IMG/VR virus record: IMGVR_UViG_3300020450_000055 | Span: 1 to 33,797 of that record | DNA length: 33,797 nucleotides | Reading direction: 5' to 3' (one strand) | Source: a virus | Part shown: piece by piece, positions 20,101 to 26,961 of the stretch | Layout: each line of letters opens with the position of its first letter | Position numbering within the stretch: position 1 is the first letter of the stretch | Notes under the pieces: model-generated | Told to the model about the DNA's origin: nothing | The model's database searches: none | Seen by the model: the letters and a program-made list of their open reading frames with translations, nothing else | Made by a program: the position numbers and the translations under genes

Positions 20101-22186
20101 TGGATCAGATAAAATAGAAGAGGGTAATACAAGGGCAGAAGTTGTTGACGATTCTACTGTAAACAATAACGGACACTTTTTAGTTGCGACAGATGCAATA
20201 GAAAGATTTCGTATCACACATAATGGAAATATATTAGGTGGTAAAGCTTCTATAGGTAACGGTAATCAAGATCCTGTGTCAGCATCAGGTAATGTTGGGT
20301 CGGGTATAAAACTTGTTGGTGCGACAGCCTCTGAGGAATATGGTGGATTTGGTATGTCAGTAAACGCCAAAGATATTGTGGCGATATTTAATAGGACAAA
20401 TACAACTGGAAGAATAGTTGAATTTAAATATAATGGATCATCCATCGTTGGTGCTATAGAAGTTGATGCACTTGGAAAATTTTTACTTAGAGCAAATAGT
20501 AGTGAAGGATTATTCTATGTTAACGGTGGTGAGAGAATTAGAATCGGTGATACAGGACAAATAGGACTCAGTGGTGCAAACTATGGAACAGCAGGTCAGG
20601 TATTGACTAGTGGTGGTCCTAATAATGCACCAACATGGTCAACTGTTAGTGGAGGAGGTGGTGGTGGTAGTTCAGTTGCTGGAAGTAACAAACAAATTCA
20701 GTTTAATGATAATGGTTCTCTTGCTGGTGGAGATGGATTAGAATTTACAAAATATTCTGGTAGTGGTGGTTTTCCAGATTCAATCCTAACTCTCAAACCT
20801 GCTTCTACTCAGTCCGACACTTATGGTGGTGGATTTATAGCAGCACAAACAAAAAACATTTCAAATTCTATTCCATTCCCTCATAACAGGGCAGCTTTAA
20901 GTGCAGATGGTGCTCTTGAATTGTTTAGAACCAGAGTCGTATCTCCTACAGGTGGTCCACACATTGATTTTTCATCACAATTGGGTGATGGAAATCCAAC
21001 TGGTACTACCCAAGCAGAGGATATGGATGCTCGTATCCAAATGGATTATGCTATTTCATCTCTAAGTGGTGGATCAATTCAAACATCATCAGATGATTAT
21101 TCTGCCATTAGTTTCCAAACAGGTGGAAAAGGGTATCCTGGTAATGGTAATAACAATGGTGGTGTAAAAGAAAGATTACGTATTGGAAGGTATGGAGAGA
21201 TTGGAATTGATGCTGGCAATATTTCAACTGGATCAGTAAACAATACTAGAACTGATGCAGAAAAATATGGAACAAATGGTCAGGTTTTAACAAGTGGTGG
21301 TAAAGGTAGTTCTGTTTATTGGAGTACTGTATCTAGTGGTGGTGGAACAACAGATAAGATAGAAGAAAACAACACAAGAGCAGAAGTAGTAGATACTAAT
21401 GGATCAAATGGATATTTTAAAGTTGACATAAGTGGCACTGAAAAATTTAGAGTAACAAATAATGGTGAAGCACTTCTCAAAACAACTGGTACAAGTATGG
21501 AAGGTGGTCACCTTCAATTTGAGAATGTGAATGGAAGCGTATCATACGCAATAGATGTTTATAGAAATAATGCTGGAGCAGATGATGTACTAAGATTTAT
21601 TGATCAGAGTTTAAATCTTGAAAGATTTAGTGTTGGTCCTGATGGTGAATGGGGAATAGGTCATATCAATCGCAGTTTTGGAACAGCAGGTCAAGTATTT
21701 ACTAGTCAAGGTCCTGGATCTGCACCAACGTGGTCAACTGTTAGTGGAGGAGGAGGAGGTTCTGGAGCAACAACCTCATTTGTTCAAAGATCAAGTGACG
21801 CAACAACTAATTCTACATCTTTCCAAACAGTTTTAACTGTAACAATTACACCAAGTTCAAGCAGTTCTAGCGTTTTAATAACTGCTAGTGGTGCATTTGG
21901 TGGGTGGTTTTATCCTGATAACGATGATCCAGAGATGTCTATTCCTATAGTTCACTTATTCAGAGGTAATAGTGCGATAGGGCAAGCGATGATTGGTCAC
22001 AGTCGTTTTGATGGATCCAATGGGAGTGGATATATGTATAATGGACTCTCTTTATCCTGTAAAGATAGTCCTGGCACCACAGGAACTGTTACCTATCACT
22101 TAAAATTAAGAAGATGGGAGAACTCAGAAAGTCAAAATGTAAGAGTTCAACAGGGAACAAGTTTAATCTTACAGGAAGTTAGTTAA
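17168..22186 (+). CDS. Tail fibre protein with repetitive shaft and C-terminal tip domain
   Basis: 1672 residues. The N terminus (ILRNVSKTFTFEEQRIEINE, 4-23, then DLYNLQLG) is shared with the collar-domain fibre at 22584 and resembles the short N-terminal 'INE...LYY.LG' anchor of T4 gp10, so it probably docks both fibres on the baseplate. The shaft is modular: four 14-residue 'KPVLFSGSYNDLTD' units (137-192), 'SFTNDVGYITSF', 'GQVLKWNSS..W' modules, two 'DKIEE.NTRAEVVD' modules (about 980 and 1396) and several 'AGQVLTS...W.TVSGGGG' linkers. The last ~138 residues (from ATTSFVQRSSD, through 'VTITPSSSSSSVLITA' and 'SPGTTGTVTYHLKLRR') match a tip domain recurrent in cyanophage fibres and probably contact the host. 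ATG 17168 is supported by the paralogue's start. Receptor unknown. Confidence 0.88.
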   Translation: MTAILRNVSKTFTFEEQRIEINEIALDLYNLQLGTLELTDFSVTTGSVVSGGALSYDNTTGVFTYNPPDLSAFLTSFTETDPIFTASVAANITSQDITNWNNAHSWGDHSLEGYLKAVDQVNSDWNATSGLAEILNKPVLFSGSYNDLTDTPTLFSGNYNDLSNLPVLFSGSYNDLTDKPVLFSGSYDDLTDTPTIPTIPTNVSAFTNDVGYITSFTDTNTEYSLNSSNENVNDVKITLVGNNSTTDNIVITQGSNISFSNVTTGGFTISATGGGGSQTLDQVLATGNTTTRDIDTTGKILYSNNYANLAALPLASTYHGMFAHVHSEGHGYYAHAGAWVQLLDTSSSIGELGNVNLSVAPTNGQVLKWNSSANAWQPATDLTASGGGVTDLEDLNDVVYTGTQEGSGPLTTGEVLYYNGSNWTNNTLSIPDNVSDLSDVSNATPSDGEALLWDDTNNLWVPGAVSGGGGGGLNNIVEDTTPQLGGKLDCQTNNIDFYSGGACFGGDSSSYGARMFIHHTNNVNGSTSFIDDASANGLYLMYGTSNGKVVVKNRTGNTQLTINDSGVQPVKILDALGSAGTAGQILSSTGTSLDWIDAPSGGGGNTYSLAALLSPGVELLENGSAVAANRVFFDGGTGITITRTNTNPHTIQFDASLNLNDLGNVNVGSPTDGHVLKWQNSTQTWIAAADLTATGGSGIALTDLSRTNASPAATSKLEYDNTTGVFTYTPPDLSSYLSAESDTLDTVLGRGGSSTKVLTAGGDGSSSGVTLSDGEVSIRAGSGQQAKINLFCAVNNAHYVTVKAPPHANFSGNVDFVLPANNGTNGYVLSTDGNGTTSWVAQSGGSSPTFTYEAAIQGASNVQLQLKKDGSVIDSVIMESSTNVSFNNISSGGFQILASLPSHTLNDHSDVFINTSTLSSGQVLTWDGSQWTNSATSSYTDSDVNAHLNVVNASSGQILSWNGSDYVWVADQTGSGGGGSDKIEEGNTRAEVVDDSTVNNNGHFLVATDAIERFRITHNGNILGGKASIGNGNQDPVSASGNVGSGIKLVGATASEEYGGFGMSVNAKDIVAIFNRTNTTGRIVEFKYNGSSIVGAIEVDALGKFLLRANSSEGLFYVNGGERIRIGDTGQIGLSGANYGTAGQVLTSGGPNNAPTWSTVSGGGGGGSSVAGSNKQIQFNDNGSLAGGDGLEFTKYSGSGGFPDSILTLKPASTQSDTYGGGFIAAQTKNISNSIPFPHNRAALSADGALELFRTRVVSPTGGPHIDFSSQLGDGNPTGTTQAEDMDARIQMDYAISSLSGGSIQTSSDDYSAISFQTGGKGYPGNGNNNGGVKERLRIGRYGEIGIDAGNISTGSVNNTRTDAEKYGTNGQVLTSGGKGSSVYWSTVSSGGGTTDKIEENNTRAEVVDTNGSNGYFKVDISGTEKFRVTNNGEALLKTTGTSMEGGHLQFENVNGSVSYAIDVYRNNAGADDVLRFIDQSLNLERFSVGPDGEWGIGHINRSFGTAGQVFTSQGPGSAPTWSTVSGGGGGSGATTSFVQRSSDATTNSTSFQTVLTVTITPSSSSSSVLITASGAFGGWFYPDNDDPEMSIPIVHLFRGNSAIGQAMIGHSRFDGSNGSGYMYNGLSLSCKDSPGTTGTVTYHLKLRRWENSESQNVRVQQGTSLILQEVS
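17576..17614 (+). repeat. 39-bp exact dispersed direct repeat, copy 1
   Basis: These 39 bases, encoding the first 'KPVLFSGSYNDLT' unit of the 1672-residue fibre, recur without mismatch at 23295-23333 inside the second fibre gene. The long identical stretch, 5.7 kb apart and in the same orientation, is a possible recombination site between the two fibre genes. Confidence 0.85.
17576..17743 (+). repeat. Four tandem 42-bp coding repeats in fibre shaft
   Basis: Four in-frame 42-bp units encode KPVLFSGSYNDLTD, TPTLFSGNYNDLSN, LPVLFSGSYNDLTD and KPVLFSGSYDDLTD. Units 1, 3 and 4 are close to one another in DNA and unit 2 is the most diverged. Such units are typical of trimeric beta-helical fibre shafts and can change in number by slippage or recombination. 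Confidence 0.9.
20585..20658 (+). repeat. 74-bp dispersed repeat, copy 1 ('AGQVLTS...TWSTVSGGG' linker)
   Basis: The segment from GGAACAGCAGGTCA to the glycine-coding run aligns without gaps to 21680-21753 in the same gene, with only scattered mismatches. It encodes a conserved junction between shaft modules. A further related junction at about 21270-21345 is more diverged. Confidence 0.8.
21680..21753 (+). repeat. 74-bp dispersed repeat, copy 2
   Basis: Partner of 20585-20658. This copy joins the shaft to the C-terminal tip domain, so it is placed where tip exchange by homologous recombination would keep the frame. Confidence 0.8.
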
Positions 22187-22194
22187 TTATTACC

Positions 22195-22548
22195 ATGAAA
22201 CATGATATACCCACAGCACTAAGAGAATTAAGACCCAATTCAGAGTGGTTTCTTGATGGTGAAGAATATTCTGGTCTTACTTGGTTGGATAGTGGTACAA
22301 CAAAACCAACAGAAACTGAAATTAATGATAAAATTACAGAACTTGATAATGCCGAACCGATGAAAGTTCTTAGAAAGAAAAGGAATAACTTGTTAGAATC
22401 TACGGATTGGACACAACAACCTGATCTTCCTGAAGCAACTAGAACTAAATGGCAATCATATAGACAAGAATTGAGAGATCTTCCAGCAAATCAAACTCCT
22501 TCTGATGATAGTCTGTCAAACATTACTTGGCCTACGAAACCATCGTAA
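22195..22548 (+). CDS. Phage tail assembly chaperone-like protein
   Basis: A 117-residue soluble protein starting 8 nt after the first fibre gene. Residues 63-97 (RNNLLESTDWTQQPDLPEAT then WQSYRQELRDLP) are the signature of the Phage_tail_APC type of tail/fibre assembly chaperones. The N-terminal part (PNSEWFLDGEEYSGLTW, KPTETEI) is also typical of that group. These proteins are made next to fibre genes and help fibres fold or trimerise; many are absent from mature virions. Its place between two fibre genes with a shared anchor suggests it serves one or both. The ATG at 22195 is the only start that keeps the N-terminal block; the nearest AGGAAG is 16 nt upstream, so translation may depend on coupling with the preceding gene. 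Confidence 0.82.
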   Translation: MKHDIPTALRELRPNSEWFLDGEEYSGLTWLDSGTTKPTETEINDKITELDNAEPMKVLRKKRNNLLESTDWTQQPDLPEATRTKWQSYRQELRDLPANQTPSDDSLSNITWPTKPS

Positions 22549-22556
22549 ACTAAATA
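22549..22556 (+). promoter_or_regulatory. Possible degenerate late promoter (ACTAAATA)
   Basis: ACTAAATA matches six of eight positions of the T4 late octamer. It begins at the first base after the chaperone stop and 35 nt before the second fibre start, in a 35-nt gap that also holds AGAGGATGAG (22564-22573), a plausible Shine-Dalgarno. Weak on sequence alone; position is the main argument. Confidence 0.3.
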
Positions 22557-22583
22557 TCACTATAGAGGATGAGATAATATCAA

Positions 22584-25500
22584 ATGGCAGTACTCAGGAA
22601 CGTACCAAAAACGTTTTCGTTTGAAGAACAAAGAATTGAGATTAATGAGATAGCACAAGATCTCTATAATCTTAGTGTTGGTCAAACAAATTTGACAGTT
22701 AATCAAACTGCTGTTGGTACTGCATCACTTTCTTATGACAATCAAACTGGAATACTAACATATACTCCACCAGATTTATCATCTGTTGTTGTTAATGAAA
22801 CTGATCCTATATTCAATGCTTCGGTTGCTGCTAGTATTACATCACAGAATATTACTAATTGGAATACATCATACAGTTGGGGAGATCATGGTTCTGCTGG
22901 ATATCTAACTACAGTTGCATTACCTGATTTAACCGATGTAAATATTTCAAGTCCAGCAGACGGAGAAGCGTTAGTTTGGAATCAAACTGCTGGTAAATGG
23001 CAAGCACAACAATTAGTGATTGTAGGTGTTAATCAATTTTCTGTACAAACAGTAGCTGCAAGTGGTGGTGGTTCTCTAGCATACAATCAAGGAACTGGTG
23101 TATTTACATTTGCTCCATCAACAAATACAGGTGGTGGAGGAGGTATCTCACTCACTGATCTCTCCGTTACAACAGGTACAGCGAATGGATCTGGTGCTTT
23201 AGCATATAGCAATACAAATGGTGTGTTCACATATACACCACCAGACCTTTCAGGATACTCTACATTTTCAGGGAGTTATGCAGATCTAACAAATAAACCT
23301 GTATTATTCTCAGGATCATATAATGATCTAACAAATAAACCTACTATACCATCAATTCTTAATGATCTCACTGATGTTAACGCTGGATCTCCTACTGATG
23401 GTCATGTATTAAAATGGGATAACAGCACTACTAAATGGATTGCAGCACCAGATTTAACATCCAGTGGTGGTGGTGGCATTGCTCTGACAGATATATCCGT
23501 TAGTAAACCTAACCCTACTGCCTCTGGTGGTGGTGATGTCACATATAATTCTACATCAGGTCAATTTACATATACTCCACCATCTATTCCAGCAGCACAG
23601 GTCAATGCAGATTGGGATTCTAATTCTGGTCTTTCAGAAATTTTAAACAAACCTGTATTATTTTCTGGAGATTATGATGATTTAACTAATACTCCTACAA
23701 TACCAACTGTTCCAACAAATGTATCTGCATTTACTAATGATGCAGGTTATATAACTTCAGCTGGTTCCACATCACTTAGTGGTCTTTCCGATACTTCAAT
23801 ACCAGCAAGTATTACTACAGGTCATGTTTTAAAATGGGATGGAAGTGTATGGTCACCTGCATCAGATCTAACTACTAGTGCAGGGGCACAATCATATACA
23901 ATAAATGTTACTGCCTCTGGATCATCTGCATATACATTATCTGGTACTGACAGAGGTGGTTCCGTTTCTGGTAACAATGCCAATATAAGCATTAACGAAA
24001 ATGATACTTTAACATTTAGTCTTAATAACGTAAGTGGTCATCCATTTTTAATCAAAACTGTAAATGGTGCTGGCACTGGTAATCAAGTCATATCTTATAC
24101 AGGTAGTGGTTATGGTGTAACTGGTAACGGTGCTCAATCAGGAACTGTAATACTTTATACAGCTGGTTTAGGAGGAACAACTCTTTATTACAATTGCCAA
24201 TATCATGGTAGTATGAATGGAGAAATTGTAATTGGTAATGCCTCTGGTGGAGGTGGTGGTATTTCATTAACTGACTTATCTGTAAGTACTCAAACTCCTT
24301 CTGGAAACGGATCGCTATCATATAACTCCACAACAGGTGTGTTTTCATACACTCCAGCAAATGTTCCTACAGCTGGTGGATCTAATACTGAGATTCAATA
24401 TAATGATGGTAATTTATTCAATGGAATGAATAATTTTACTTATAATAAAACAAGTGGAGATGTAAATTTTGCTGGAGTTACAAAAAATATATTCTTTGAT
24501 AAAAGTGCTAATGCTATAAAGGTTGATGATGATGCCAAGATATCATTTGGAACTGGTAGTGATAATATAGTAATTCGTCATTCTAGTAGTACCAATTATA
24601 TTGAGAATAGTGCTACATTAAAAATAAAAGGTGATGAAATTTATATTAAATCAGCAGATGAAACAATTGATGTAGCTGATTTTAAAAGTTCAGCAGAGGT
24701 AAGATTATACTATGCAGGTAATCAAAAATTTGCAACAGAATCTACTGGCATAAACATTTATGGTGGTATTAAAGATAAGGATAATGGATTAGGTAGTGCT
24801 GGACAGGTTCTTTCTTCTACTGGAACTCAGTTAGAATGGATTACATTATCTGGTGGTGGATCTGGTGAAGAAAATGTGCAAGCAGATTGGACTGAAACTG
24901 ATACTTCTGATGATGCATATATCAAAAATAAACCAACACCAATAACTAATAATAATCAGTTAACTAATGGTGCTGGATATACTACGTTTGATGGAGATTA
25001 CAATAGTTTAACTAATCAACCAGCAATACCTGCTGGTCAAATTCAATCTGATTGGACTCAAAGTAATAGTAGTTCGTTAGATTTTATCAAAAATAAACCA
25101 ACAAATGTATCTTCGTTTACTAACGATGCAGGTTACTTAACATCAATTGGTACTGTTAATATTGAAGATCTTAATAATGTTTCTACTAGTTCTCCATCTT
25201 CAGGACAGGTATTAAAATGGAATGGTTCTGAATGGGCTCCAGCAGCAGACACAAATTATCCAACTGGAGGTATTGGTGGATTAACCGATGTTAATTTTGG
25301 TGGTGGTTCTCCAAGCACAAATGATATACTCCAATACAATGGAACTAATTGGGTAAACACTACAATATCGTCAGGAGTTCCATCTGGAACTATTGTGATG
25401 TACAATGGCAGTAGTGCTCCTAGTGGATGGGCTCTATGTAATGGATCAAATGGTACACCAGATTTAAGAGATAAATTTATTGTTGGTTCTGGTAGTAGTT

Positions 25501-26180
25501 ACAATAGTGGATCTACTGGTGGTAGTGCAGATGCTGTTATAGTATCACATACACATAATGCTAATGCTACTTCCTCAACTCATAATGGACACTCTCATGG
25601 TCAGGGAAATCTTGGAACAAACAATACTGGTAATCATTCACATGATTCAGGAAATTTTGGAACAAACAATACTGGCAGTCATACACATGGACAGGGTGGA
25701 TCTGGAAGTGGAAACACTGGTGTACAAAGTCACAACCATTATCACACAACGTCATCTAACATTTCAATAGGTGGTGGAAATCATTCCCACACATTTGATA
25801 GGGTCGGTAATGATAATGATGAAAGTGATCAAGGATCACAAAAAGCATCAGCAGAACAAGAAAATGCTCAGAGCACTTCTAATGTAGGACACACCCATAA
25901 CTTCAACTTTACTCTTGACACAATGGGAGTAAGTCAAGATCATACTCATAGTTTCAACTTTAATATTGGTGGTAATACTAATGGCGGTGGAGATCATAGT
26001 CATAACGTGAATGGTAACACTGGTAATACTGGAGGTCATTCTCACAATATTACTGGTCAAACTGGATCTGATGGTGGTCACGATCACACAATTGGTGTTA
26101 CTATTGGATCTCAAGGTAGTTCTGGATCAGGTAAGAATTTACCACCATATTATGCATTAACATTCATAATGAAATTATAA
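22584..26180 (+). CDS. Collar-domain tail fibre with cupredoxin-like insert and HxH needle
   Basis: 1198 residues. The N terminus (VLRNVPKTFSFEEQRIEINE, 3-22) is paralogous to that of the fibre at 17168. The shaft carries the same modules as that fibre ('KPVLFSGSYNDLTN', 'VSAFTNDAGYITS', 'GHVLKWD', 'AGQVLSSTGTQLEW'). Residues 435-551 look like a cupredoxin-like domain with H486 and C538-x2-H541-x2-M544. Residues about 932-973 (PSGTIVMYNGSSAPSGWALC then PDLRDKFIVGSG) are a phage tail collar domain. Residues 989-1168 hold eleven HxH clusters in Gly/Asn-rich sequence, and the end (LPPYYALTFIMKL) is typical of collar-domain fibres. The layout recalls T4 gp12 with a gp37-like metal tip, so a receptor-binding role is likely. 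The Shine-Dalgarno GAGGATGAG lies upstream. Confidence 0.9.
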   Translation: MAVLRNVPKTFSFEEQRIEINEIAQDLYNLSVGQTNLTVNQTAVGTASLSYDNQTGILTYTPPDLSSVVVNETDPIFNASVAASITSQNITNWNTSYSWGDHGSAGYLTTVALPDLTDVNISSPADGEALVWNQTAGKWQAQQLVIVGVNQFSVQTVAASGGGSLAYNQGTGVFTFAPSTNTGGGGGISLTDLSVTTGTANGSGALAYSNTNGVFTYTPPDLSGYSTFSGSYADLTNKPVLFSGSYNDLTNKPTIPSILNDLTDVNAGSPTDGHVLKWDNSTTKWIAAPDLTSSGGGGIALTDISVSKPNPTASGGGDVTYNSTSGQFTYTPPSIPAAQVNADWDSNSGLSEILNKPVLFSGDYDDLTNTPTIPTVPTNVSAFTNDAGYITSAGSTSLSGLSDTSIPASITTGHVLKWDGSVWSPASDLTTSAGAQSYTINVTASGSSAYTLSGTDRGGSVSGNNANISINENDTLTFSLNNVSGHPFLIKTVNGAGTGNQVISYTGSGYGVTGNGAQSGTVILYTAGLGGTTLYYNCQYHGSMNGEIVIGNASGGGGGISLTDLSVSTQTPSGNGSLSYNSTTGVFSYTPANVPTAGGSNTEIQYNDGNLFNGMNNFTYNKTSGDVNFAGVTKNIFFDKSANAIKVDDDAKISFGTGSDNIVIRHSSSTNYIENSATLKIKGDEIYIKSADETIDVADFKSSAEVRLYYAGNQKFATESTGINIYGGIKDKDNGLGSAGQVLSSTGTQLEWITLSGGGSGEENVQADWTETDTSDDAYIKNKPTPITNNNQLTNGAGYTTFDGDYNSLTNQPAIPAGQIQSDWTQSNSSSLDFIKNKPTNVSSFTNDAGYLTSIGTVNIEDLNNVSTSSPSSGQVLKWNGSEWAPAADTNYPTGGIGGLTDVNFGGGSPSTNDILQYNGTNWVNTTISSGVPSGTIVMYNGSSAPSGWALCNGSNGTPDLRDKFIVGSGSSYNSGSTGGSADAVIVSHTHNANATSSTHNGHSHGQGNLGTNNTGNHSHDSGNFGTNNTGSHTHGQGGSGSGNTGVQSHNHYHTTSSNISIGGGNHSHTFDRVGNDNDESDQGSQKASAEQENAQSTSNVGHTHNFNFTLDTMGVSQDHTHSFNFNIGGNTNGGGDHSHNVNGNTGNTGGHSHNITGQTGSDGGHDHTIGVTIGSQGSSGSGKNLPPYYALTFIMKL
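23295..23333 (+). repeat. 39-bp exact dispersed direct repeat, copy 2
   Basis: Identical to 17576-17614 in the first fibre gene and encodes the same shaft unit. A third, more diverged relative lies near 23637-23680. Confidence 0.85.
23886..24240 (+). other. Cupredoxin-like domain coding segment within the fibre gene
   Basis: Codes for residues about 435-551. It starts with a beta strand (SYTINVTASG), then 'NDTLTFSLNNVSGHPFLIKT' with H486 in the position of the first copper-ligand histidine, and ends with 'TLYYNCQYHGSMNGEIVI', giving C538, H541 and M544. The C-x2-H-x2-M spacing is that of amicyanin-type blue copper sites, and the 52-residue gap from H486 to C538 lies within the range seen in cupredoxins. 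The ligands are read directly; copper binding is inferred. Confidence 0.65.
25548..26087 (+). other. HxH-rich metal-needle coding segment
   Basis: Codes for residues 989-1168. In order: HTH, HSH, HSH, HTH, HNHYH, HSH, HTH, HTH, HSH, HSH, HDH, separated by Gly/Asn/Ser/Thr-rich spacers. In the T4 gp37 tip, HxH motifs from three chains each hold one iron ion. The same arrangement is inferred here, with up to eleven sites per trimer. Confidence 0.7.
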
Positions 26181-26182
26181 CA

Positions 26183-26368
26183 ATGGAAGAATCAGTATAT
26201 CAAAATTGGGTAAAACTCAAAGAAAAATTTGAAGATCAAGGAGCAAATTGCACTCAAAGTAAGTTTTACAATAGAATATGTAAATGCGTAGAAACAAGAG
26301 AAGATCCTGGCATACCAGGATATGATGAGTATTATTATAAATTTTTAGAGCTCTATAATATAGTATAA
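26183..26368 (+). CDS. Small hypothetical protein with three cysteines
   Basis: 61 residues, starting 2 nt after the fibre stop and with no clear Shine-Dalgarno, so it is probably translated by coupling. I do not recognise the family. It is charged and aromatic-rich (WVKLKEKFEDQ, YDEYYYKFLELYNIV), with cysteines at 23, 33 and 35 (RICKC) and no signal peptide or membrane segment. The three cysteines are unusual beside the cysteine-poor structural proteins and could bind metal or form a disulfide. The late promoter of the next gene overlaps its stop codon. Real gene likely from position and packing; function unknown. Confidence 0.65.
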   Translation: MEESVYQNWVKLKEKFEDQGANCTQSKFYNRICKCVETREDPGIPGYDEYYYKFLELYNIV

Positions 26369-26371
26369 ATA
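26364..26371 (+). promoter_or_regulatory. T4-type late promoter octamer overlapping a stop codon
   Basis: An exact TATAAATA contains the TAA stop (26366-26368) of the 61-aa gene and lies 29 nt before the ATG at 26400. Transcription would start near 26378, leaving a short AT-rich leader with no obvious Shine-Dalgarno. Confidence 0.72.
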
Positions 26372-26399
26372 CTATTACATATTATTTTCTTTGATTACA

Positions 26400-26600
26400 A
26401 TGGATGCAGCAGGTTTAAGACAAGAATTTGAAAAGCAAATTAAAGATGCAGATTCAAAAATTGAAGCTGCCGAAAAACAATTAAAAGGACTTCAAGAATA
26501 TAGATTGAAGTTACAAGGTGGAATGGAAACTTTAGAATTACTTGATCCTAAAGAAGAAACTTCAACACCACCTGAAACTCCAGCACCCCCAGCTGAATAA
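26400..26600 (+). CDS. Small acidic coiled-coil protein with Pro-rich tail
   Basis: 66 residues from the ATG at 26400; an in-frame TTG at 26391 would add three residues but is less likely. Residues about 5-50 (LRQEFEKQIKDADSKIEAAE, KQLKGLQEYRLKLQGG) form a continuous amphipathic helix with heptad spacing. The last ~15 residues (STPPETPAPPAE) are Pro/Glu/Thr-rich and probably unstructured. Small proteins of this kind recur beside structural genes in cyanophage genomes, but I know of no function. It has its own late promoter 29 nt upstream. It could be an assembly factor or a minor virion part; the sequence does not decide. Confidence 0.72.
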   Translation: MDAAGLRQEFEKQIKDADSKIEAAEKQLKGLQEYRLKLQGGMETLELLDPKEETSTPPETPAPPAE

Positions 26601-26603
26601 ATA
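26596..26603 (+). promoter_or_regulatory. Probable late promoter octamer (AATAAATA)
   Basis: AATAAATA differs from the T4 late octamer only at its first base. It overlaps the stop codon of the coiled-coil gene and lies 22 nt before the BppU-like gene, repeating the layout at 26364. The short distance leaves a leader of roughly 15 nt. Confidence 0.45.
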
Positions 26604-26625
26604 AAAAATAGTCTAGGTTACATCA

Positions 26626-26961
26626 ATGGCAGCAATCCCCCTAAATCTATTATTGGAAAAAGGAACGGACTTTGATGCCACGTTTAATATCCAAAACGAA
26701 GATAATACAACTCCTCTTAACTTAACTGGTTACACAGCAGATGCTAAGATGAGACGTAGTTATTATTCAACAACATCAACAGATTTTTTAGTAGAATTTG
26801 TTGATCGTTACAATGGGATATTAAAAATTAGTTTAAACAACACTAATACTTCTGCATTAGATCCAAGACGATATGTATATGATATTGTTCTTACTTCTCC
26901 GCAAAGTATCAAGACTAGAGTTATAGAAGGGATTATTGAAGTAACGCCAGGAGTTACATAA
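26626..26961 (+). CDS. BppU-like / baseplate upper protein N-terminal-type virion protein
   Basis: 111 residues. The pattern 'LEKGTDFDATFNIQNEDN', 'LNLTGYTADAKMRRSY', then 'NGILKISLNNTNTSALDPRR', 'YVYDIVLT', 'GIIEVTPGVT' is that of the small beta-sandwich found at the N terminus of BppU-type baseplate upper proteins and as stand-alone proteins in marine phages. It fills the protein almost completely, so this is a single-domain form. The stop overlaps the next start (TAATG), indicating coupled translation and probably a joint role with the 241-residue protein. A virion or baseplate role is inferred from family and context. Confidence 0.78.
   Translation: MAAIPLNLLLEKGTDFDATFNIQNEDNTTPLNLTGYTADAKMRRSYYSTTSTDFLVEFVDRYNGILKISLNNTNTSALDPRRYVYDIVLTSPQSIKTRVIEGIIEVTPGVT

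Noticed and set aside
25558-25770. Overlapping + strand ORF of 70 codons inside the fibre tip region
   Set aside because: Out-of-frame shadow of the HxH repeats; its apparent repetitiveness simply mirrors the underlying coding repeat.
26391-26399. TTG start at 26391 for the coiled-coil gene
   Set aside because: An ATG follows three codons later with no better Shine-Dalgarno at the TTG, so 26400 is preferred.
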